Shown: positions 17,227-25,986, numbered from the stretch's first letter. The stretch is 64,000 nucleotides of DNA from CALMEC01 sp963777565 (GCA_963777565.1 CAVZQZ010000008.1:124001-188000); one strand, 5' to 3'. The notes: a model not told the origin generated them from the letters alone. Numbers and translations are program-made.

Positions 17227-17784
17227 GTGCCCGCATCAGACGATCGCGCCCGCCTGCTCACCCTCCTGCGCGAGCGCGCGATGATGCGCGAAGCGGTCGT
17301 GCTCGCGTCGGGCAAGCGTTCGTCGTACTACTTCGACGCCCGCCAGGTGCTGCTCGACCCCGAGGGGGCGGAGCTCGCCGGGCGACTCGGGTACGACGCG
17401 CTCCGCGAGCACGAGCTCGCGGCCGTCGGCGGCCTCACATCCGGCGCTGATCCGCTGGTGTGCGCGATCAGCGCCGCGGCGTGGACCGCCGGGCGCCGGT
17501 GGAACGGGTTCTTCGTCCGCAAGGAGGCGAAGAAGCACGGGCTCCAGAACTGGATCGAGGGACCGTTCATCGAGGAGGGCACTCCCGTCGCGGTCGTCGA
17601 CGACACCCTCACGACCGGGGGTTCCGTGATCGACGCCATCCACAAGGCCCGGAAGGCGGGCGCCGTCGTCGTCGCCGCGCTCGTCGTGATCGACCGGGAG
17701 GAGGGTGGCCGGGAGGCCATCGAGGCGGAGCTCGACGGGGCTCCACTTCACGCGCTGTTCGGTGCATCGGAGCTGCTTGGATAG
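17227..17784 (+). CDS. pyrE: Orotate phosphoribosyltransferase
   Basis: Transfers the phosphoribosyl group of PRPP to orotate to give OMP in pyrimidine synthesis. The 185-residue length is right for the family. Substrate residues appear in LASGKRSSYYFDAR near the N-terminus, the flexible loop in FFVRKEAKKHGLQNWIEG, and the PRPP-binding motif VAVVDDTLTTGGSV near residue 125. A GTG at 17227 is the only start compatible with family length. Other pyr genes are absent from the window, so it is isolated here. Confidence 0.94.
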   Translation: MPASDDRARLLTLLRERAMMREAVVLASGKRSSYYFDARQVLLDPEGAELAGRLGYDALREHELAAVGGLTSGADPLVCAISAAAWTAGRRWNGFFVRKEAKKHGLQNWIEGPFIEEGTPVAVVDDTLTTGGSVIDAIHKARKAGAVVVAALVVIDREEGGREAIEAELDGAPLHALFGASELLG

Positions 17785-17831
17785 CATCACGCCAGTCGTC
17801 GTGACAACACCGTCCCGCATTGGGGGAGCAG

Positions 17832-18533
17832 ATGGATCTCAAGGGCAATAGCGTCACCTGGGTAGGACACGGAACCTGGATCTGGGAAACCTCCGAAGGG
17901 CGCCGGATCATGGTGGACCCCTGGCTCAAGGGGAACCCGTCGGCTCCGGCCGAGCTCCACAATCCCTGGCCGCTCGACGCGGTGCTGATCACGCACGGGC
18001 ACTTCGACCACGTCGGTGACGCGGTCGACACCATCAAGCAGACCGGGGCGCATTCGGTCTCCATCTTCGAGATCGGCGCGTGGCTCGAGTCGCACGGCTG
18101 CCAGAACGTCATCCAGATGAACATGGGCGGCACCGTCGACATCGCCGGCTGCAAGGTCACGATGGTGAACGCGGTGCACAGCTGTGGCTTGCTCGAGGGC
18201 GACCACCTCGTCGAGGGCGGCGACCCCGCCGGCTTCGTGATCGAGTTCCCCGACGGTCTCGTCGTCTACCAGGCCGGCGACACCGACGTGTTCGGCGACA
18301 TGGCCCTCATCGGCGAGATCTACAAACCCGACGTCGCGGTGCTGCCGGTCGGCGATCACTTCACGATGGGGCCGCGTCAGGCCGCGCACGCCGTGCGCCT
18401 GCTCGGCGTCAAGCAGGTGATCTGCGGTCACTTCGGCACCTTCCCGGTGCTCGCCGGGACCCCGGAGGCGCTACGAGCCCTCGTGCCGGCCACCGTCGAG
18501 GTGCCCGACATGACCCCGGGAATGCGCCTGTAG
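17832..18533 (+). CDS. UPF0173-type metal-dependent hydrolase
   Basis: Metallo-beta-lactamase-fold protein of 233 residues from ATG 17832, with GGGGGAG directly upstream; an in-frame start four codons earlier is less well placed. Metal ligands appear in ITHGHFDHVGD (HxHxDH) near residue 57, in AVHSCG, in YQAGDTDVFGDM and in the final ICGHFGTF. This pattern fits the UlaG-like UPF0173 family, for which the substrate is generally unknown. Three bases separate its stop from the rsgA start, so they share a transcript. Confidence 0.9.
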   Translation: MDLKGNSVTWVGHGTWIWETSEGRRIMVDPWLKGNPSAPAELHNPWPLDAVLITHGHFDHVGDAVDTIKQTGAHSVSIFEIGAWLESHGCQNVIQMNMGGTVDIAGCKVTMVNAVHSCGLLEGDHLVEGGDPAGFVIEFPDGLVVYQAGDTDVFGDMALIGEIYKPDVAVLPVGDHFTMGPRQAAHAVRLLGVKQVICGHFGTFPVLAGTPEALRALVPATVEVPDMTPGMRL

Positions 18534-18535
18534 GA

Positions 18536-19402
18536 GTGTCCTCCCCCGACCCGTCGCGGGTGCTTCGGGTCTCGGGACCGACCGCAACGGTGGAGGTGGG
18601 CGCGACCTCGCGTGAGGCACGGGTCGCGCCCCGTCTCCCCGGCCGGCCGCTCGTCGTCGGCGATCGGGTCGAGTTGCGCGCCACCGGCGACGACCTGGTC
18701 ATCACCGCGATCCTGCCGCGGGCGACGCAACTCGAGCGAGCGGCCGGGCCGGACGGTCCGCGCCGCGTCGTGGTGGCGAACGCCGACATCCTCCTCGTTG
18801 TCGAGTCGCTCACCCGGCCTGAGCCGCGGCCGCATCTGATCGACCGGTACCTGATCGCCGGCTGGGTCGGGCAACTCGACGCGGCGCTCGTCCTCACGAA
18901 GGCGGACCTCTTGGACGACCCCGCGCCAGGTGAGTCGCTCGCCGGCCTCTACCGGGCGCTCGGGTACCCGGTGCTCGTGGGATCGGCGAAGGACCCGGCG
19001 TTCGTCGCGGAGGTCCGCAGCCTGGTGGACGGCCGGGTCGCTGCGCTCGTCGGCCAGTCCGGCGTCGGCAAGTCGACGCTCACCCGCGGCCTCACCGGCG
19101 TCGAGCGCGCCGTCGGCGAGGTGAGCGACCGGGACGGCACGGGGCGCCACACAACCAGCGACCCGCGTCTCATCCCGTTCGAGGATGGCGGCGCGATCGT
19201 CGACACGGCGGGAGTCAGGACCCTCTTCCTGCCCCGGCTCGACCCGGCCGACCTGGCCGACGCGTTCCCGGAGATTCGCGCGCTCGCCGGCCGGTGCCAA
19301 TTTCGCGACTGCCGGCATCTCGGCGAGCCTGGATGTGCCGTGGCCGGGCACATCGCTCCGACCCGCCGGGAGAGCTACGAACTGCTCGTGGAAAATCCTT
19401 GA
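18536..19402 (+). CDS. rsgA: Small-subunit ribosome biogenesis GTPase RsgA
   Basis: Circularly permuted GTPase that proofreads late 30S assembly. The order is an N-terminal OB fold, then G4 (LTKADLL), then G1 (GQSGVGKST), then G3 (DTAGVRT), the order unique to this family. The C-terminal zinc site is CQFRDCRHLGEPGCAV, followed by a histidine in AGHIAPTR. The protein is 288 residues, slightly short because the N-terminal extension is compact. GTG 18536 lies two bases after the upstream stop. A promoter for the next gene overlaps its own stop codon. Confidence 0.95.
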   Translation: MSSPDPSRVLRVSGPTATVEVGATSREARVAPRLPGRPLVVGDRVELRATGDDLVITAILPRATQLERAAGPDGPRRVVVANADILLVVESLTRPEPRPHLIDRYLIAGWVGQLDAALVLTKADLLDDPAPGESLAGLYRALGYPVLVGSAKDPAFVAEVRSLVDGRVAALVGQSGVGKSTLTRGLTGVERAVGEVSDRDGTGRHTTSDPRLIPFEDGGAIVDTAGVRTLFLPRLDPADLADAFPEIRALAGRCQFRDCRHLGEPGCAVAGHIAPTRRESYELLVENP

Positions 19403-19427
19403 CCCTTGCATGGGGCAGGCGTAGGTT
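19399..19427 (+). promoter_or_regulatory. Likely promoter of the tandem-repeat protein gene
   Basis: TTGACC (19399-19404) and TAGGTT (19422-19427) are separated by 17 bases, a good housekeeping sigma match. The -35 box overlaps the rsgA stop codon, so the repeat-protein gene at 19489 can be transcribed independently. Confidence 0.55.
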
Positions 19428-19488
19428 CGCGACTGCACGCGCTTGCGTGCCATCTGATGCAAACCTTGCTCACGCTCGAGAGGTGCCG

Positions 19489-20172
19489 ATGACCCGCCCA
19501 GGCCGATCCAGGCGTTTCCTCCCCCCGATCGCCGGCGCCGCCCCGCCGACCGGTTGGGAGGCGCTCGACAAGTGGGTTTCGCCCTCCGCAGCGGCTGATG
19601 CGGCCGGTGACGCCGGCGCGGCTCCGTCGGGTAAGACCGGTTGGGAGGCGCTGGACAAGTGGGTCGGTGGGGGCTCGTCGGGTGGTGGGGCGGCTGCGGC
19701 TGCGGCTCCGTCGGGTAAGACCGGTTGGGAGGCGCTGGACAAGTGGGTCGGTGGGGGCTCGTCGGGTGGTGGGGCGGCTGCGGCTGCGGCTCCGTCGGGT
19801 AAGACCGGTTGGGAGGCGCTGGACAAGTGGGTCGGTGGGGGCTCGTCGGGTGGTGGGGCGGCTGCGGCTGCGGCTCCGTCGGGTAAGACCGGTTGGGAGG
19901 CGCTGGACAAGTGGGTCGGTGGGGGCTCGTCGGGTGGTGGGGCGGCTGCGGCTGCGGCTCCGTCGGGTAAGACCGGTTGGGAGGCGCTTGACAAGTGGGT
20001 GCCCGGCGACGGCGACTCGGCGGCGAAGGCCGGCGAGTCGGTCCAGGAGCAGGCCGCCGAGCTCAAGGAGGACCTCGCGAAGCTCCGGGCGGATCTCCCC
20101 GACGTCAAGGAGCCGGAGACGCCGAGCAAGGGCTTCTTCGCCGCCCTGAAGAGGTTCTTCAGCGGGAAGTAG
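19489..20172 (+). CDS. Tandem-repeat protein with six GWEALDKWV units
   Basis: A 227-residue cytoplasmic-looking protein from ATG 19489 (GAGAGG upstream). It consists of a short basic start, six copies of the nonapeptide GWEALDKWV separated by glycine/serine/alanine linkers, then a charged helix (residues about 180-205, VQEQAAELKEDLAKLRADL) likely to form a coiled coil. The end is a short amphipathic segment, FFAALKRFFSGK. There is no signal peptide or membrane helix. The central units are identical at DNA level. I recognise no family. The pattern suggests a multivalent binding or scaffold protein, with aromatic helices on flexible linkers, but that is inference. Confidence 0.8.
   Translation: MTRPGRSRRFLPPIAGAAPPTGWEALDKWVSPSAAADAAGDAGAAPSGKTGWEALDKWVGGGSSGGGAAAAAAPSGKTGWEALDKWVGGGSSGGGAAAAAAPSGKTGWEALDKWVGGGSSGGGAAAAAAPSGKTGWEALDKWVGGGSSGGGAAAAAAPSGKTGWEALDKWVPGDGDSAAKAGESVQEQAAELKEDLAKLRADLPDVKEPETPSKGFFAALKRFFSGK
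19624..20000 (+). repeat. Perfect 84-bp tandem repeat, four copies plus a partial fifth
   Basis: Units begin at 19624, 19708, 19792, 19876 and 19960 (partial). By eye the four full units are identical base for base, each encoding 28 residues in frame. Such identity implies recent expansion or homogenisation, and copy number may vary between strains or be misassembled. Confidence 0.93.
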
Positions 20173-20220
20173 CGACCGGAGGTACCCGGGCGGGGTCGAC
20201 ACTTAAAGTAGGCTCCGCCG

Positions 20221-20718
20221 ATGGCGCGCGTCATTCACGAACACTCCGCGGGTGGGGTGGTGCTTGTTCCGGTCGGGCGCCAGACCTTCGTCGCGTTGAT
20301 CTCTGTCCAGGACAACCGCATCCTCGCGCTGCCGAAGGGGCACCTCGAGGAGGGAGAGGAGTCGCTCGAGACGGCCATTCGCGAGGTCTGGGAAGAGACC
20401 GGCATCCGCACCCGCCACATCGCACCGCTCGGAGAGATCTCCTACTGGTTCTACTCACGTCGTCAACGTGCCCGCATCGCGAAGCGGGTCGAGTTCTTCC
20501 TGCTCGAGTACATGTCGGGTTCGCCTGCGCGGCACAACGACGAGGTGGACGGGGTCCAGCTCGTTCCGCTGCACATGGCCGCGTCGAGCGTCTCCTACCC
20601 CGGTGAGCGCGACGTGCTCGAACGTGCCCAGGCGTACCTGCTCGGCAAGGCAGGGCCGCCCCCCCGTGTGGCGAAGGAAACCGCTGGCGCCGTGAGCGCC
20701 GCCGCCCTGCCGCACTGA
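20221..20718 (+). CDS. NUDIX hydrolase
   Basis: A 165-residue pyrophosphohydrolase. The NUDIX box is complete: GHLEEGEESLETAIREVWEETG, of which the glycine, glutamates and REVWEE core bind magnesium and the diphosphate (bases about 20338-20403). The N-terminal SAGGVVL strand is typical. The substrate cannot be inferred; the subgroup resembles Ap4A- or nucleotide-sugar-cleaving members. The C-terminal tail (APPPRVAKE-like) is unstructured. ATG at 20221 has no strong ribosome site. An ASCH-domain gene follows 14 bases after its stop. Confidence 0.9.
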   Translation: MARVIHEHSAGGVVLVPVGRQTFVALISVQDNRILALPKGHLEEGEESLETAIREVWEETGIRTRHIAPLGEISYWFYSRRQRARIAKRVEFFLLEYMSGSPARHNDEVDGVQLVPLHMAASSVSYPGERDVLERAQAYLLGKAGPPPRVAKETAGAVSAAALPH

Positions 20719-20732
20719 CCGCCGGAGCCGCC

Positions 20733-21095
20733 GTGTTCGCCCTGAACTTCTATTCGCCCTTGTTCATCGACCAGCTCCGGAAGGGCCGGAAGACGGCCAC
20801 GATCAGGCTGGGCGACAAGGGGCACAAGTACAAGAAGGGCCAGCTTGTCTGGGTGACCGTCGGCCACCGGCACGGTCCCCGCCAGAAGATCTTCACGGCG
20901 ATCATCGACCAGGTGGACGTCAAGCCGATACGGGAGCTCACCCAGCGGGAGATCGAGCGAGACAACCCGGAGTTCCGGCTCGTCGAGGACACGCTCCATT
21001 TCCTCTCGCACATCTACGCGCGCGAGATCAGCCTCGACGACGAGGTCTCGGTGATCCACTTCAGCGAGATCATCGAGTACCCGTCGCTCAAGTAG
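20733..21095 (+). CDS. ASCH-domain protein
   Basis: A 120-residue protein with the beta-barrel ASCH fold, related to PUA domains and thought to bind RNA or nucleotides; some members are amidohydrolases of modified cytidine. The family features are RKGRKTATIRLGDKG near residue 17 with its basic binding loop, and GQLVWVTVG in the second strand. GTG 20733 is the only suitable start. Paired with a NUDIX gene, which would fit nucleotide or RNA metabolism, but no direct evidence. Confidence 0.8.
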   Translation: MFALNFYSPLFIDQLRKGRKTATIRLGDKGHKYKKGQLVWVTVGHRHGPRQKIFTAIIDQVDVKPIRELTQREIERDNPEFRLVEDTLHFLSHIYAREISLDDEVSVIHFSEIIEYPSLK

Positions 21096-21287
21096 CAGGA
21101 GACGGCGGCGCCCGGCGGCGCCATCCCGAAACCCGCCGAGCACCGTTTGGCCGCCGAGCCTGCAGACGCGCTCGGGACGGGCGAACCCGGCCACCGCGAC
21201 GGCGACGCCCAGAGGCCCGCGACGCGATGCTCAACCGCGACGCCGGACAACCCGGCCGGATGGCCTGTCTCGGTTGGGGGTCCGCGC

Positions 21288-21316
21288 TTGTGTCGCGCAG
21301 TGGCGCTGGCTAGAGT
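21288..21316 (+). promoter_or_regulatory. groESL promoter
   Basis: TTGTGT (21288-21293) and TAGAGT (21311-21316) have a 17-base spacer and sit directly before the CIRCE operator, the expected arrangement for an HrcA-repressed promoter. Confidence 0.6.
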
Positions 21317-21317
21317 C

Positions 21318-21344
21318 TTGGCACTCATAGGTGACGAGTGCCAA
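21318..21344. promoter_or_regulatory. CIRCE operator (HrcA-binding site)
   Basis: TTGGCACTC and GAGTGCCAA are perfect inverted arms separated by nine bases, matching the CIRCE consensus except for two symmetrical base changes. It lies 13 bases before the groES start codon, so repression by HrcA is expected. hrcA is not in the window. Confidence 0.95.
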
Positions 21345-21356
21345 CAAGGAGACACG

Positions 21357-21644
21357 ATGAAGCTGAAGCCACTTGGCGACAGGATCGTCGTTCGCCAGAT
21401 CGCGGCCGAAGAGGTCACCGCAAGCGGGATCGTGCTTCCCGACACCGCCCAGGAGAAGCCGCAGCGCGGCGAGGTCCTGGCTGTCGGTGACGGGCGGTAC
21501 GACGACGGCGAGCGGGTGCCTCTCGACGTGCAGGTCGGCGACGAAGTGATCTATTCGAAGTACGGCGGGACCGAGGTGACGATCGACGACGAGGACCTCC
21601 TCATCCTGCGCGAATCCGACATCCTGGCAAAGGCGGTCAAGTAG
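21357..21644 (+). CDS. groES: Co-chaperonin GroES
   Basis: Heptameric lid of the chaperonin, 95 residues. It opens with KLKPLGDRIVVRQ, has the mobile loop region near residues 17-32 (EEVTASGIVLPD), and contains GDEVIYSKYGGTEV near the C-terminus. Starts at ATG 21357 behind AAGGAG. Its stop codon abuts the groEL ATG with no gap, so groEL translation is coupled. Expression is controlled by the CIRCE operator just upstream. Confidence 0.98.
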   Translation: MKLKPLGDRIVVRQIAAEEVTASGIVLPDTAQEKPQRGEVLAVGDGRYDDGERVPLDVQVGDEVIYSKYGGTEVTIDDEDLLILRESDILAKAVK

Positions 21645-23285
21645 ATGCCGCACAAGGAGATCAAGTTCGACGAGGACGCGCGCAAGTCGCTCGAGCGCGG
21701 CGTCAACACTCTCGCTGACGCGGTGAAGGTCACCCTCGGCCCCAAGGGCCGCTACGTGGTGATCGACCGCAAGTTCGGCGCTCCGACGATCACCAACGAC
21801 GGCGTGACCATCGCCCGTGAGATCGACGTGGAGGACCCGTTCGAGAATCAGGGGGCGCAGCTCGTGCGCGAGGTTGCCACCGCGACGAACGACGTCGCCG
21901 GGGACGGCACCACCACCGCGACCCTGCTCGCGCAGGCGATCGTCCGGGAAGGGCTCAAGAATGTGGCTGCGGGTGCGAATCCGATGGGGCTCAAGCGCGG
22001 GATCGAGCAGGCGGTCGACGTGGTGGTGGAGCACATCCGCAAGTCGGCCCGCGACGTGCAGGGCAAGGAGGACATCGCCCGGGTCGCGACGATCTCGGCG
22101 CGTGATCGTGAGGTTGGCGACATCATCTCGGATGCGATCGAGAAGGTCGGTAAGGATGGTGTGGTGAACGTCGAGGAGGGTCAGACGTTCGGGATGGAGT
22201 TGGAGTTCACGGAGGGCATGCAGTTCGATCGTGGCTACATGTCGCCGTACATGGTCACCGATCCCGAGCGCATGGAGGCCATCCTCGACGACCCGTTCAT
22301 CCTCGCCCACGGCGGCAAGATCAGCCAGGTCAAGGATGTGCTGCCGCTCCTCGAGCGGGTTATCCAGACCGGCAAGTCGCTGCTGATCATCGCCGAGGAC
22401 GTGGAGGGTGAGGCGTTGGCGACGTTGATCGTGAACAAGTTGCGTGGGACGTTCACGGGCATCGTGGTGAAGGCCCCCGGCTTCGGTGATCGGCGTAAGC
22501 GGATGCTGGAGGACATCGCGATCCTCACCGGCGGTGAGCAGATCAGCGAGGAGATGGGCCTCAAGCTCGAGAACACCCAGCTCAACCAGCTCGGCCGTGC
22601 TCGCAAGGTGGTCGTGGGCAAGGACTTCACCACCATCATCGACGGTGCCGGCGACCCGGAGGAGATCAAGGGCCGCATCCGCACGATCAAGGCCGAGCTC
22701 GACAACACCGACTCCGACTTCGACCGTGAGAAGCTGCAGGAGCGGCTTGCGAAGCTCGCGGGTGGCGTCGCGGTGGTGAAGGTCGGCGCGGCGACCGAGA
22801 CGGAGATGAAGGAGAAGAAGCACCGGGTGGAGGACGCCCTGCAGGCGACCCGCGCGGCGCTCGAGGAGGGCATCGTCCCCGGCGGGGGCCTCGTGCTCGT
22901 CAACGCCATTCCGGCATTGGACAAGCTCACGCTGGAGGGCGACGAGGCGACCGGGGCCCGCATCGTGCGTCGTGCGCTCGAGGAGCCGCTTCGCCAGCTC
23001 GCCAACAACGCCGGCCTCGAAGGCAGCGTCGTCGTGGGCAAGGTCAAAGGGTTGAAGGCCGGGATCGGCCTCAACGTCGAGACCGGTGAGTACGTCGACC
23101 TCGTCGCGAGCGGGATCATCGATCCGGCGATGGTCACGCGTTCGGCGCTGCAGAACGCCGCGTCGATCGCGAAGAACATCATCACCACCGAGTGCGTCGT
23201 GGTGGAGGCTCCGGAGAAGCCCGCGGCCGGTGGCCCTGGCTCGATCACGAGCCCGAACCTCGCCGGCGGGATGAACGAGTTCTAG
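21645..23285 (+). CDS. groEL: Chaperonin GroEL
   Basis: ATP-dependent folding chamber subunit, 546 residues, full length. Nucleotide-site motifs are VTLGPKGRYV near residue 28 and DVAGDGTTTATLLAQ near residue 83, with GGGL..NAIPAL near residue 411. The apical domain is normal. The C-terminal tail ends in GGMNEF and is short, without long GGM repeats. It begins immediately after the groES TAG; AAAGGCGG in the groES end may serve as ribosome site. A strong hairpin follows the stop. No second groEL copy is in the window. Confidence 0.98.
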   Translation: MPHKEIKFDEDARKSLERGVNTLADAVKVTLGPKGRYVVIDRKFGAPTITNDGVTIAREIDVEDPFENQGAQLVREVATATNDVAGDGTTTATLLAQAIVREGLKNVAAGANPMGLKRGIEQAVDVVVEHIRKSARDVQGKEDIARVATISARDREVGDIISDAIEKVGKDGVVNVEEGQTFGMELEFTEGMQFDRGYMSPYMVTDPERMEAILDDPFILAHGGKISQVKDVLPLLERVIQTGKSLLIIAEDVEGEALATLIVNKLRGTFTGIVVKAPGFGDRRKRMLEDIAILTGGEQISEEMGLKLENTQLNQLGRARKVVVGKDFTTIIDGAGDPEEIKGRIRTIKAELDNTDSDFDREKLQERLAKLAGGVAVVKVGAATETEMKEKKHRVEDALQATRAALEEGIVPGGGLVLVNAIPALDKLTLEGDEATGARIVRRALEEPLRQLANNAGLEGSVVVGKVKGLKAGIGLNVETGEYVDLVASGIIDPAMVTRSALQNAASIAKNIITTECVVVEAPEKPAAGGPGSITSPNLAGGMNEF

Positions 23286-23302
23286 ACGGTTCGCCTCGCG
23301 AT

Positions 23303-23327
23303 GTGGGGGGCCGATCCGGCCCCCCAC
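23303..23327. terminator. Hairpin terminator between groEL and the convergent membrane-protein gene
   Basis: An 11-bp perfect GC-rich stem (23303-23313 with 23317-23327) around a three-base loop, 17 bases after the groEL stop. No T-run follows. Its position between converging genes suggests it acts on both. Confidence 0.75.
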
Positions 23328-23337
23328 GTCCTGCGGC

Positions 23338-24187
23338 TCAGCTCTTCTCGAAGGTCGGCGCCGCGCCGGCGTCCGGCATGCGGACCATGTCCGCGAACGA
23401 CTCCGCGGCGAGCGGCTCCTTCCGGGCCCGCAGATCGACGGTAGAGCGCCGCGGTCACCGCCGCAACGTAGGGGGCGGTGATCGTCGTCGCGAGGAAGCC
23501 CACGAGGTTGTCGAGCAGGATGATCGTCGCGGGCGAGTTGACGCCGGCCTCGGCGACGCGAAGCGGGACGAGGCTGACGAGCCCGGTCATGAGCGAGACG
23601 ACCACGAGCAGGCCGAACGTCGCCCACCATCGCCCGGCGACGAGCGACTTGGACCGGCGGAGCGCGGCGTATCCGCGATGCCCCTCGGCGACGAGCACGG
23701 CCTGGGCCACGCTGTAGCCGACCAGGAGCCAGATGCCGGGAAGCACGAGCAGGAGGAGTCCTGCGGCGCCGATCACCAGCATGAGAATGCCGACGGCGAG
23801 GGCCGGGCCGGCCATCCGCGCTGCGCTCGACCACGGGACTCGGGTGATCCGGTAGCCGGCGACCGCCGGGATCGTCGCGGGGAGCAGGACGGCGGTGATC
23901 ACGAGATACATCACGACCAGCAGCGCGATCGTGGCGACGCTCGAGCCGTATTCGGCCCACGCCCCCGCGCCGGCGGGGGCCTTGACCATCCTGTCCTCCA
24001 CGAACGAGCCGTCGACCAGCGCCGACCGCGCGATGATCCAGGTGGCCAGGTAGCCGATCGCGGAGGTCGCGGCCGCAAGCGGAAGAAGCGACCGGTAGCA
24101 GCGACCCAGCACCGTGAAGCCGTCCTCGATCAGCCCTCCGACTGTCTGCGGGCGGATCGACGACGGGTCGACGGGGATGCGATCCAT
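23338..24187 (-). CDS. Membrane protein of unknown function, one apparent frameshift
   Basis: From ATG 24185-24187 the frame encodes a polytopic protein with six or so helices: SLLPLAAATSAIGYLATW, then VVMYLVITAVLLPATIPAV, and a conserved-looking PGIWLLVGYSVAQAVLVAEG followed by ALRRSKSLVAGRWWATFGLL. That last block resembles membrane domains of the YciC/glycerophosphodiesterase-type group. Near base 23441 the coherent reading moves to the next minus frame (YVDLRARKEPLAAESFADM) and ends at TGA 23338-23340. Total length is 3n+1, so one extra base accounts for it. Expected length about 282 residues. Confidence 0.7.
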
Positions 24188-24757
24188 CTGCTTGATGCTA
24201 TGTGAGGCGCCCGGGGCCGAAGCCGGTGACCTCGCCCGACACGTGCCACGGCGCGCTCCCCCGACAAACATGCTCCGGTGGCGCGCGCCGCGACTTTGGA
24301 TGTGTTGAGTGGCGGGCTCGCGAGGAGCCGTGGAGCTACCTCGACGTGCCGCCCGGCTCGCTGTCATCCATAGGCGGCTCCTTCCTGCGGCCGCGGACCT
24401 CGCTCGAAGTCCGCCAATCGAACCGCGCTCGTGAGTGCCCTTCCTTCCACGCCGTGTGCAGGCGCCGAAGTCGAAGCGGTCGGGCCGTGGGGGATGTCGC
24501 GATCGGCGTCGCGGCGGCCAGGCTGCGCGAGATCGCGCGCGTGTCGGCTGCGTCCATATTCGACGCCGTGCTCGGCACCTTCCTGACCGATGACACCGAC
24601 CGCTTGCATTCCGCGGCACTCCCACTTCGTGATTCGAGGCGGCGGCCGGTATCGAGAGGGACGAACCGGCGAACCGTCCCGTCCGCCAAGTCTTGCGCGG
24701 CGCAACGCGCCCGTCAAGGGCCGGCCGGCGCCCCGGGGCGCAACGTGCGGCGGTCGC
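24188..24757. other. 570-bp region without a supported gene
   Basis: Between the membrane-protein gene start and the clpP stop. Several open frames of 100-190 codons exist on both strands, but their composition is arginine-rich and mutually shadowing, with no ribosome site or motif. It must contain the promoter of the membrane-protein gene. Nothing else seen. Confidence 0.5.
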
Positions 24758-25342
24758 TTAGTGGCTGTCGATGACCCGGTCGATCAAGCCATAGTCCGCC
24801 GCTTCCTGGGCGGTGAAGAACCGGTCACGGTCGGAGTCCGCGTGGATCTGCTCGGCCGTCTTCCCGGTGTGGTGGGCGAGGATCTCATCGAGCCGCGCCC
24901 GCAGCGCGAGCGTTTCCCGGGCATGGATCTCGATGTCGGTCGCCTGCCCCTGCACGCCGCCCCACACTTGGTGGATGAGCACCCGGGAGTTGGGGAGGGC
25001 CATTCGCTTTCCGGGGGCGCCGCCGGCGAGGAGCACCGCGCCCATGCTCATGGCGATCCCGACGCAGATCGTCTGCACCTCGGGCTTGATGAACTGCATC
25101 GTGTCGTAGATCGCGAGGCCCGCGTACACCGACCCGCCGGGCGAGTTGATGTAGATGGAGATTTCCTTGTCCGGATCGTCGCTCTCGAGGTGGAGCAGCT
25201 GCGCGATCGTGAGGTTCGCGATCTGGTCGTCGATCGGCGTGCCGACGAAGATGATGCGCTCGTTGAGGAGGCGTGAGTAGATGTCGAACGCGCGCTCCCC
25301 GCGTGAGGTCTGCTCGACGACCATCGGGATGAGGGGACTCAC
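24758..25342 (-). CDS. clpP: ATP-dependent Clp protease proteolytic subunit
   Basis: Serine protease subunit of ClpAP/ClpXP/ClpCP. The triad is visible: serine in GIAMSMGAVLLAGG near residue 98, histidine in SRVLIHQVWGG near residue 123, and the downstream aspartate in DSDRDRFFT. INSPGGSVYAG forms the oxyanion region. The GTG at 25340-25342 is preferred because AAAGGA lies nine bases upstream; a GTG seven codons earlier is possible. The product is 194 residues, normal length. clpX is not adjacent, and a second clpP, usual in actinobacteria, is not in the window. Confidence 0.96.
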   Translation of the reverse strand: MSPLIPMVVEQTSRGERAFDIYSRLLNERIIFVGTPIDDQIANLTIAQLLHLESDDPDKEISIYINSPGGSVYAGLAIYDTMQFIKPEVQTICVGIAMSMGAVLLAGGAPGKRMALPNSRVLIHQVWGGVQGQATDIEIHARETLALRARLDEILAHHTGKTAEQIHADSDRDRFFTAQEAADYGLIDRVIDSH

Positions 25343-25410
25343 GTGGGTGGTTCCTTTCGGCACGTGCGGACGCCCTGCCCGCGAAGTCGTGGAAGCGTAG
25401 CGGGGTCAGG

Positions 25411-25893
25411 TCAGCGACGCCCGCCGAGCGCGCGGCGGGCGAGCTCGACGCCACCGGCCACGATCGTCGCGCCGAGAAACGGGATGAGCACGACCGCCCC
25501 GCCGGTCGCATTGCCCGCCGACATCATGATCGCGAGGATGCCGAACACGATTGCCCAGATGATCAGCCCGCGGCCGAACGGGCCGAGCGGCCGCCGCCCG
25601 TGGCCGGGGGTGGCGATGCGGTCGGCGACGACGGTGATGATCGTCGCGAGCACCGAGGCCATCGCGAAGCCGGCCGCCCATGGGATGCCGGTGAGATTCT
25701 GGTTGAACGCCGCCAGGAGGATCAACCAGCTGGGAACGCCGATCGCGGCGAGACGCATGATGCGCCGAGTCCACCGCTCGACCTGATCCCAGTCGTCCTC
25801 CGGCGTCTCGCGCGGCGGGCGCCGATGAGCGCTTCCCTCCACACGTCCCGTGGAATTCGGCGGCTGCAAACCGTCGGGAGGCGGTGTGCTCAT
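25411..25893 (-). CDS. Membrane protein of unknown function
   Basis: A 160-residue protein with a hydrophilic, proline-rich N-terminal 45 residues, then about four hydrophobic segments (LAAIGVPSWLILLAAF, FAMASVLATIITVVA, GLIIWAIVFGILAIMM, AVVLIPFLGATIVAGG). No catalytic motif. The ATG at 25891-25893 has no clear ribosome site, so it may be leaderless. Lies upstream of clpP on the same strand, 68 bases away. Confidence 0.65.
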   Translation of the reverse strand: MSTPPPDGLQPPNSTGRVEGSAHRRPPRETPEDDWDQVERWTRRIMRLAAIGVPSWLILLAAFNQNLTGIPWAAGFAMASVLATIITVVADRIATPGHGRRPLGPFGRGLIIWAIVFGILAIMMSAGNATGGAVVLIPFLGATIVAGGVELARRALGGRR

Positions 25894-25986
25894 TCGCGCA
25901 CAGATTCCCGAGATGCACGCTCGTTGCGTCCTTGCCTCGCTCGGCGTTCGCTTGCCGAATCCTCACGCGGCTTCTGGAGGTGAGCA

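Noticed and set aside
19624..20000. CRISPR array
   Set aside because: Regular repeats, but units are contiguous, identical through their whole length and in frame within a protein gene, with no spacers or cas genes.
24202..24774. Candidate genes of 117-190 codons before clpP
   Set aside because: Overlapping frames on both strands, no ribosome site, biased Arg/Ser composition, no motif.
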